From: Erpobdella octoculata
Lineage: Eukaryota; Annelida; Clitellata; Hirudinida; Erpobdellidae
Length of the DNA stretch: 64,000 nucleotides
Direction of reading: 5' to 3'
Assembly: GCA_963978895.1 (NCBI GenBank)
Contig: OZ022243.1
Location: 6,552,182 to 6,616,181 of the forward strand
This document shows positions 57,974 to 64,000 of the stretch, one piece after another (within the stretch, counting starts at the first letter, position 1; the number at the start of each line of letters is the position of its first letter). A program made the position numbers and the translations under genes. The notes beneath the pieces are model-generated. The model did not search any database. It had not been told where the DNA came from and worked only from the letters and a program-made list of their open reading frames with translations.

Positions 57974-60900
57974 CTGAGTATCAAAGATAATGTTAGATTT
58001 TGTATCATGTATCAAACATATTCAATGGTGGTCATAAATTCACAATTGATATTTTAGTAAAACAATTATATGTTAGTTTAATATCAGATCAAACGTATGA
58101 TTATGTTTAAATAACAAAAACACTATAATTGATTAGTTTGAAGAACATTTCTTAGTAACAGAACATTTCTTAGTAGCATAAATAGAAAACGCTATAACTG
58201 ATTGGTTAGAAGAACATTTCTTAGTAACAGAAATTGTCGTAGTTGTTCATAATAATGTTTGCAAAATAGGATTAAAATGAATTTAAATTATAACAATAAC
58301 AAAGTTATCAGTAATACTAGTAGTTAACATATAGTTTGTTTCTATTGTAAAAAAGCTTTTGCCTGTCAATAGAGGATTGAATGAAATGCGTTGTACAGCA
58401 TGACATCCATGCATTGGTTTCGTTGTCATTTAATAAGGGCCAGGTGTTACAGTTTATAATAGTTTATAATAATTTCTAATTTAAATAATAATTGAAAACA
58501 AACACACAAGAACAGGTATAGCTTTTGCTGTTCCACAAGGAATTTTAGTGATTTCCTTTGCCAGCTTTGCTGGTTCCTTTGACGGAGGCAGGCAGTCTAC
58601 TTGATTGGTTAACAGGGCAATAACAGTGCAGTTTTCTTGACCAATCGTTATTCTGTAGTCATTAGGGCGAACTCCTATATCCATTTTCTCACCCTGAACA
58701 ATATAAATAAATTATCCACATATATGAAACATCAACCATAGAGAATTAGCTGATCCGATTGCACTATATTAGCACCCGTTCTCATTAATAATATAACTGT
58801 TGATTTTTTATTTGAAATTGTAATTTAGTAATAACACACGAAATCACACACTAAATATTAACTTACATTTATTTTTAATGACTCGTTTTTGGATGGATCT
58901 ATTTTATGCACTTCATTGGAAGATGTTATTAGCGGTGGATCAAATTTTGGATCAAACTTAATGGGAAGGCTTTTGTTTACATTTACACTGTACGTGTCAT
59001 CATCGTCCATTAACATAGCAATAGCAAGTAAGCATCTGCGTCCCGATATCGTTATCTCGAATTCAATCGAGATTTCAAAACGATACGGGATTCCCGTATC
59101 ACCATTGAAACGATACAGCCTGCGGAAGAAGTCTCGTATCGATATTAATTGGCGATACTTAAAATTTCATTCTCGATTAAAATCCCGAAAAATATCGGGA
59201 TTTTTTTAAAATATTTTCCAATAAATAACGAAAGTCATACATATTTAATTAACGATTGTCACAACTGTGAATATTTGCAATTGATTCATCAACATTGATT
59301 AATTAATCTACCTATTGACAGAAGTTTATAACTATTATCATCCCCACTTTAAATTCGGTTTTCCAGACAGCCTGTAGCCCCATTATTTACTATTTTTAGT
59401 CTGGGAACCGGCAGCAAAAAAGCCACGCTCCTCTTAGGCTGCTAGTCGAGCTCTGCATACTACTGATATTACAAGCCCTACAAGGCAATCGTACTCGCTG
59501 ACATCGATGACTATTATTATTAATGAGAATAATGAGTAATGTAATAGTAATGATCATTCTATGTTTATGTTTTGGTTTAGTCTGTTTGATAAACTTATTT
59601 TTTCAAATTTGTTACATAGAATTGGAATGATTATTTTAGTGTTTCGATATCCGTAATTGACCGTAATAGTAGCTCATCTAAGATATATCTTTATAATCTC
59701 GATGATATTCTTGGTTGTGTGTGAGTATGTGTGTGCCACCTGTAGTGTGCACGACAGTGCCGTAGCCCGTATCGTCTGCAGCTGGAATTCGAAACTTTCG
59801 CAGCTTCTTTCTTGCTATTGCTAACCGCATTCGCCATCGCCTATAAATAAACACGCTGGGTTTTTTCACATTTTTAATTCTTGCATAGAGGCACTTTCTC
59901 GTGTTTGTCATCATTATCATGCCGCGTCACTAAATAAAGTAAATAAATACTTTCTATCGGCGGTAGCATTTTATTTAGAGTCTAAATTTAGGCAAATAGA
60001 TGTACCGAAACTAAACAAATGAAACTTATTTCAAGTTGTAAAAAAAAATTAAATTTGGTAAATTTTTATAAATTTTTGAAATTTTTTAATATTTATATAT
60101 TTTTTTTCAATGAATTTCTTTAATGTAGTTATTAATATTGTCTGTCGCGTATAGTTCATCATTCTATGTTATCTCTAGGCAAAATTTCCGCTTCAGTCGA
60201 GATCCCGAAATCGTATCGTATCGTATCGATATCGTATCGTTATTGGTCGAAGCGTCTCGTATCGTATCGTTTAATTCGAGGCAAATTTCAGAAATCGTAT
60301 CGTATCGTTCCAAAAAAATAACGGGACGCAGAAGCTTAATAGCAAGATCTTTTATTGAACTTGTTGAGTTAATCCACGATGCATTCATTGGAATGTTGAG
60401 ATCTGGCATTGGACATTTTAGGACATTTGTGCCTTCAGCAACGCACAACTGATCAAAAAACATATTAAAACGTTGATGTTTGTAACGTTACTGTTAGCCG
60501 CAAAAAATTGAAATGCCTATTAGAAATAATATAAGCCAAAAATCTCCATTGTGTTGTTTATAAAAATAATTGTATTTATATATATTGTCTTACACTTAGT
60601 CCAAAACGGTTGAATACTCTTTTCTCATTTTCAGTAACAATGAGACTTGCATTCAAGAGTGGTTTACTGATGGAATTCATTCCTGTTCCATTAATCTGTA
60701 ACTCAGCTCCTCCGTTTGATCTATTTAAAAACGATTAATTATTTCAGTTTTATAAATGCAAGAGTTTAAGTTTTAACTATGAAAAAAATGTTTTAAACCT
60801 GATACAGAAAAAATATTTCACAGGCTTAAAATAATAAAAAGCTAAAATCGTACGTTAGTAAAGGGTTCATAGGAATAATATCAGATATTTTTGGGTTTGG

Positions 60901-63185
60901 TGCAAAAGAAAACAAGAAAGTTTGATCTGTTTAAAAACGATTAATTATTTCAGTTTTATAAATGCAAGAGTTTAAGTTTTAACTATGAAAAAAAGAGAGA
61001 AGAAAAAGGAGAGAGAAGAAAAAAAAGAGAGAAGAAAAAGAATAAAAAAAAGAGAGAAAAAAGAGAGAGGGGGGATAGAGAGAAAAAGAAAAAAAGGAAA
61101 AAAAGAGAGTAAAAATGAGGGATAGAGTGAGAAAGAGCGAGAGAAAAAGTGAGAGAGAAAAAAAACGAGAGAATAACCTCTAAAATTCCTGGGCAACGTC
61201 AGGTAATTCTGCTTGGTCAACAATAAACTTAAACAATTTCTGTGGAACTATTTACGACTCAATATCAGCGCTCTCTCTTTTTATAAATTTTTATAACTAT
61301 TCATTCACTTCAAAAAAGTATAGTTTAATTGAACAATTGTAACATTCTAAAAGCAAAAATTATTTTTAAAAAATAAATTAAAGAAGCACTTGATCCTGTC
61401 CACATAAGCTTTCATCGTCATAGAAACTAAAAACATTTTTGTTTACTCTTGACTGGGGTAAGATTTTTAAGATACGATGTCCTCATGAAATTTTTCAGCA
61501 ATCTCAAAAGCATGATTTTAATTTTTTAAATTAGTTTTTAATTGTTGTATTTATAACCTTAGAAATGAAATTATGAATGTTACTGATCACAATAATAAAA
61601 GTTCAGCTTACTCTTGGTCGTGCAGTTAATACCGAAATAATCTCCAATGCATTCACATTTGTAACTTCCATCCATGTTCGTGCAAGATCCTCCATTCTGA
61701 CAAGGATTTGAATTTTCACATTCGTTCACATCTAATAATTGAATTTTTATTTTGATGATCAAATTTTCATTTATTTGCGTTTTCTTTACTTTTTTTAATT
61801 TTAAGGTTTTCAAACTTGTAAAAAATCCTGTAAACTTAACAAAAACCTAAAAATTTGATTGTGCATATTATTATATGTGAAATTGTTTCTCAATATGAAA
61901 GCAATTGACTTACTTTGAAAACATCAACATAGCTAACTTTTGCTGTTTTAATGAATGCATTCATGCATTCTTGTGTGTTACAAATTTGCATTACGTTGTA
62001 AGTTGGCAAATAATTTTTAACCTTCTTGACATTTAACATTCCTATATTATAATGTAGTTGAACTTACCGATGCAGTTCTTGCCACCATTCAACTTGTATC
62101 CTTGGTAGCATTCGCAGTAGTAAGTGTTGAACATGTACTTGCATCTTCCTTGGTTACCACATGGAGATGATAGACATTTGAGATCCTCTGAAAACATTGA
62201 AAAATCATTAAAAAAGTTTACCATGTTATGAGAAGTAATAATAATATTTAAATAGATTAGCTATAAATAACATTATAATAAAAGAAATAATCTATATTTT
62301 TAGTAACAATTAGGACAACGACTTGAATTAGTTCTCAAAATTTCGAATAAAAAATAAAAGGTTGTCACTTATTTAATTTGATGTCAGAAATACGTTTAAA
62401 AGAATTTTTTGGTGCTGTAAATAATTTGACTGGTAACCAAGCAATGCATACAGTTCATTATACATTTTTTAATGATAAACCCCTGAATCACCTTGAGCAC
62501 AGTCTTTCCCGATATAACCTGCCTCGCACGAACAGCTATAATCCTTTCCAGTGTAGGTACAGTTTCCGCTATTGCTGCACGGATTGTTACTGTAACAGAC
62601 GTTTGGTGAAGTTGTTAAAATTGCTGGCGTAGTCGATCTAGTTGTTGTTATTACTGTTGATGAAAACATTGCTGTGGACAAAAGGATCACATTAGGTAAT
62701 TAATTTATTTAAAAAAAACATTTCTTTAATAAGCCACAAACTAATTAATAGAGAAAAACAATGGTACCAGTGTTTGACAGCGTTGTGGTTGTTGTTTGGG
62801 CTAGCGTTCTTATAGTTGCTGTGACAGATGACGAGATGGTTGAAGTTAATGTAATTGTATCAACTGAAGCCGTTGTTCGTACTGTTGTGAAATCTGTTTT
62901 CATTGTTTTTGGCGCCATTGATGTTATTGTTGAACTTAAAGCATAATTTCTTGTTGCAAGAATTGCTGTAGATTTAGTAGGTGTGGTTGAACTAGTGTCA
63001 GCTGTAGTTGCAATGGGTATAGTGATTGTTGTTGTATTTGTTGTAAGCGTAATAGTAGTAGATTCAGTATTTGTTTCGCATGCTTTAACAATGAATGTGT
63101 CTATACCAACGTTAATATTATCTGAATTTATAAAAATCATCATACTATCAGCTTCAATTGGACTATAACCAAGTAGATAATCAAC
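57473..63185 (-). CDS. Gene A: EGF/IPT-domain single-pass receptor, multi-exon, interrupted by a hAT element
   Basis: Gene-level entry for a type I membrane protein on the minus strand. Supported exons in transcript order are 63185-62768, 62671-62492, 62187-62068, 61731-61612, 60720-60594, 60448-58867 (with an insertion), 58693-58508 and 57973-57473. Domains in order: a short folded stretch, a Thr/Ser-rich mucin-like region, three six-cysteine EGF domains, plexin/MET-type IPT sequence, a membrane helix and a cytoplasmic tail. The EGF exons are phase 1-1 and the IPT exons mostly phase 0-0, as is usual for shuffled extracellular modules. At least one exon is unresolved between 61612 and 60720, because the phases of those two exons do not match. 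No signal peptide is seen, so the start probably lies beyond 64000. No kinase or RasGAP sequence follows the membrane segment, so it is neither a plexin nor a MET orthologue in this form. Ligand unknown. Confidence 0.72.
58508..58693 (-). CDS. Gene A exon: IPT domain, membrane-proximal
   Basis: A 186-nt phase 0-0 exon with acceptor attgttcag; the donor gtgtgt after 58508 is the best of several weak choices. Read after the previous exon it gives ...SLKIN-GEKMDIG, then [16 protein letters not shown] and DCLPPSKEP. This is the classic IPT/TIG pattern L-x-I-x-G, Y-x-V-x-I-G, C-x-V, C-x-P-P. It joins in frame to the membrane exon as IPVL-VSIS. Confidence 0.8.
58867..60448 (-). CDS. Gene A exon: second half of IPT domain, split by a transposon
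   Basis: The exon starts at 60448 (acceptor gatcag) and ends at 58867 (donor gtaagt). Positions 59029-60338 are a hAT-type insertion and 59021-59028 repeats 60339-60346. Counting the duplicated octamer once, the exon is 264 nt, phase 0-0 and open throughout (88 codons). It encodes LCVAEG...LKCPMPDL, then a Trp, [10 protein letters not shown] and [10 protein letters not shown]. These match the plexin/MET IPT hallmarks C-x-V...C-x-P, F-x-M-D and Y-x-x-x-P-x-F. With the element in place, translation runs about 57 codons into it and stops at 60164-60166. Confidence 0.8.
59040..59215. repeat. Subterminal CGATAC/ATCGGGA motif cluster of the hAT element
   Basis: Repeated short motifs built on cgatacgg, cccgtatc, tcgatatt and aatcccga fill the first about 170 bp inside the left terminus. 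They include local inverted pairs such as cgatacggga / tcccgtatc. In hAT elements subterminal repeats bind the transposase; that role is family knowledge and is not shown here. Confidence 0.55.
60190..60315. repeat. Subterminal CGTAT-C tandem motifs, right end of the hAT element
   Basis: A degenerate tandem of the pentamer cgtat (atcgtatcgtatcgtatcg and similar) lies just inside the right terminus and mirrors the left-end cluster. Confidence 0.6.
60594..60720 (-). CDS. Gene A exon: first half of an IPT/TIG domain
   Basis: A 127-nt exon with acceptor ttaaatag and donor gtaaga (enters with one base completing a codon, leaves in phase 0). It encodes [20 protein letters not shown]..., matching the start of plexin/MET-type IPT domains, where S-G-G-T-x-L-x-I-x-G-T-x-L opens the beta sandwich. 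The next exon starts in phase 0 and supplies the C-x-V...C-P-x-P half, so the two read as one domain split by an intron. Confidence 0.75.
60714..60994. repeat. About 75-bp direct duplication covering the IPT exon's acceptor
   Basis: Positions 60714-60789 and 60919-60994 are nearly identical (gtttgatct, then ttaaaaacgattaattatt and tttaactatgaaaaaa), 205 bp apart. The first copy contains the acceptor and first bases of the IPT exon, so the second is a decoy acceptor (tgttt-aaacag-atc on the minus strand) inside the upstream intron. Confidence 0.6.
60985..61215. repeat. Purine-rich tract followed by a CCTGGGCAACG module
   Basis: About 180 bp of A/G-only sequence (gagagaaaaaagagag type) ends in aacctctaaaattcctgggcaacgtcagg and aattctgcttggtca. 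The same arrangement, purine tract then aacctctga-aaccccgggcaacgcc, occurs at 49930-50130. Two copies with a shared junction suggest one repeat family and not chance low complexity. Confidence 0.6.
61612..61731 (-). CDS. Gene A exon: EGF domain 3, calcium-binding type
   Basis: A 120-nt phase 1-1 exon with acceptor attattag and donor gtaagc. It starts DVNEC, the calcium-binding EGF signature, followed by NPCQNGGSC, an aromatic at GSYKCEC, and GINC, giving six cysteines. It is the same size and phase as the preceding EGF exon, which suggests tandem exon duplication, although the sequences have diverged. Confidence 0.85.
62068..62187 (-). CDS. Gene A exon: EGF domain 2
   Basis: A 120-nt phase 1-1 exon bounded by acceptor gttttcag and donor gtaagt. 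It encodes a complete EGF domain with six cysteines ([14 protein letters not shown], then [11 protein letters not shown], then NC). The conserved C-x-C-x2-G-Y/F turn is present as CECYQGY. A single-domain symmetrical exon like this is the standard unit of EGF exon shuffling. Confidence 0.85.
62492..62671 (-). CDS. Gene A exon: Ser/Thr linker and EGF domain 1
   Basis: A 180-nt phase 1-1 exon with acceptor gtccacag and donor gtgatt. About 30 residues of Thr/Ser-rich linker lead into an EGF domain with six cysteines in the usual order (CYSNNPC, GNC, YSCSC, GKDC). The spacing C-x5-C-x5-C-x8-C-x1-C-x8-C is typical. No calcium-binding D-x-N/D-E preamble is present. Confidence 0.75.
62768..63185 (-). 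CDS. Gene A exon: N-terminal stretch plus Thr/Ser-rich mucin-like region
   Basis: The acceptor is a T-rich tract ending in cag at 63186-63188; the donor is gtacca after 62768 (phase 0 in, phase 1 out, 418 nt). The first about 40 residues look folded (VDYLLGYSP...FIVKACETN) and may be the end of an upstream domain that I do not recognise. The remainder, about 95 residues, is dominated by Thr, Ser, Ala and Val, with runs such as TTITLTTN and QTTTTT, as expected of an O-glycosylated extracellular stalk. Long ORFs on the opposite strand here are shadows of the Thr codons. Confidence 0.65.
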
Positions 63186-64000
63186 CTGAAATTATAAAAA
63201 AAAACGTTATAATGATATAGATTTATTTTTAGGCTTATAAAAAATGATTTCACTAAATCAGTTTGATGTAAAGATGTAATTAAATAAAAGAAAAGTTTAA
63301 GTTTGATCTATTATACCGCTCTGCTGAGTTTGTTTTCTAATGGGGTTGAGTTTAGTTCGGTTTAATTACTTTTGGGTTTGAGACAAGTTTGAGTTCATCT
63401 TCCGCTAAGTTTGAATTCGGTTCAAATAGAAGTTAAAATTACTGTTAAATGTTTAGGTTGTGTGTTGTTTTTTACTAATCTCAATTTTCTTTATATAATA
63501 GTAAATAAAACAAACTAAAGAAAACTAGCTAATGTCATGGTCTACCGGTCAATAACTTTGAACATAAAAAAAACCCAAAAATTTGTTTTTTTGACAGTTC
63601 ACTGAAGTGATATTTTTGAAATGACACTGGTGTTATTGCGGTAAAGGGTTTGCCTGTTTGTCTAAAAAAACGACGGCTATTTTTTATACTTTTACCGCAT
63701 TCTTTGGTTGCAATAACTGAAGCTGTTCATTTGAATATTTCAGAATATCTTTAAATAATTTGTCTCATCAAATTATTGAAAAATTAAAATTATCTAATTG
63801 TTATATGTCTATTTATAGAAACCTAAGCAACTTCGTAACTAGTCTAAAAACGTAAACTTAATTCTAGTCGATTAATTGTTATTGTTTTGGTAAATAATCA
63901 TTATGTAATTTTCACATTTGAAGTCCTCCAATTAAAAAAAACAATTTTTTACAACAAAAATATCAAGATTAACTTGTAGCTTTATATGTCAGTGACAAAA
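63186..64000. other. AT-rich stretch upstream of the first visible gene A exon
   Basis: No convincing exon, promoter or repeat was recognised here. It is probably an intron of gene A whose 5' exons lie beyond the window. Confidence 0.3.

Larger units (their letters stand above)
59029..60338. mobile_element. hAT-type non-autonomous element inserted in a gene A exon
   Basis: A 1,310-bp element with 17-bp terminal inverted repeats: TAAGCATCTGCGTCCCG at 59029-59045, and its complement with one mismatch at 60322-60338. It is flanked by a perfect 8-bp direct repeat ATAGCAAG (59021-59028 and 60339-60346). An 8-bp target duplication and ends starting TAAG/CAG-like are typical of the hAT superfamily. 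Both subterminal regions are rich in CGATACGATATCG-type motifs. A short minus-strand ORF at 59678-59920 has no recognisable transposase motif, so the copy is probably non-autonomous. Confidence 0.85.

Noticed and set aside
57473..58015. Plexin or MET orthologue assignment for gene A
   Set aside because: IPT motifs fit, but no semaphorin, RasGAP or kinase sequence is visible, so no gene symbol is given.
59678..59920. 80-residue minus-strand ORF inside the hAT insertion as a host exon
   Set aside because: It lies entirely within the element and has no recognisable domain or matching splice phase.
62761..63168. Plus-strand Val-rich ORFs
   Set aside because: Antisense shadows of the Thr-rich gene A exon.

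Overview
This window reads as nuclear DNA from an AT-rich, repeat-dense animal genome. There are no operons, RBS-led genes or bacterial features. The real coding sequence is split into small exons with GT-AG junctions and phase-1 EGF exons. The mix of short introns (one is about 69 nt), EGF, IPT/TIG and C-type lectin modules, and tRNA-like SINE copies suits an invertebrate chordate such as an ascidian. That assignment is inference from style, not from a database match.

From 1 to about 53.5 kb I find no intact protein gene. The space is AT-rich sequence with dispersed repeats, microsatellites and transposon debris. Families I could define by comparing copies within the window are: RepA (about 290 bp, ends in a CA microsatellite), RepB (short 'aggtgtc' element), RepC (a related 'aaaggtgtctgc' element), SINE-D (tRNA-like head), RepF (three copies), RepG (coding-like, three or four copies) and RepI (headed by a TCTG/TTTG microsatellite). 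Recognisable transposon remains are a hAT C-terminal fragment (5.6 kb), an LTR-retrotransposon leader with primer-binding site and gag start (16.8-17.0 kb), a BED-finger fragment (27.0 kb), a complete-ended Harbinger-type element nested in a SINE (27.9-30.4 kb), a hAT terminus (30.86 kb) and LINE reverse-transcriptase remnants (32.4 and 40.9 kb). Several paralogous segments recur: 34.5/42.7 kb, 38.5/45.3 kb, 33.4/39.5 kb and 32.0/40.7 kb.

From about 53.7 to 63.2 kb the minus strand carries two adjacent multi-exon membrane-receptor genes. Gene A (63.2 to 57.5 kb, 5' end outside the window or unresolved) encodes a Thr/Ser-rich stretch, three EGF domains, plexin/MET-type IPT (TIG) sequence, one membrane segment and a basic cytoplasmic tail with a T-G-Y-V-H-V motif. 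One IPT exon is split by a 1,310-bp hAT-type element with a perfect 8-bp target duplication; removing it gives a seamless 264-nt exon. Gene B (56.1 to 53.8 kb) encodes a C-type lectin domain, Thr-rich mini-exons, a membrane segment and a Cys-rich, Lys-rich tail with V-T-Y-E-N-V and three more Y-x-x-hydrophobic motifs. It carries two in-frame stops, each where a Trp would fit.

The best candidate for something undescribed is this pair of lineage-specific, same-strand receptors with tyrosine-motif tails, both broken in this assembly. That is the picture expected of a fast-evolving or polymorphic recognition locus. The functional reading (immune or self/non-self recognition) is inference only.
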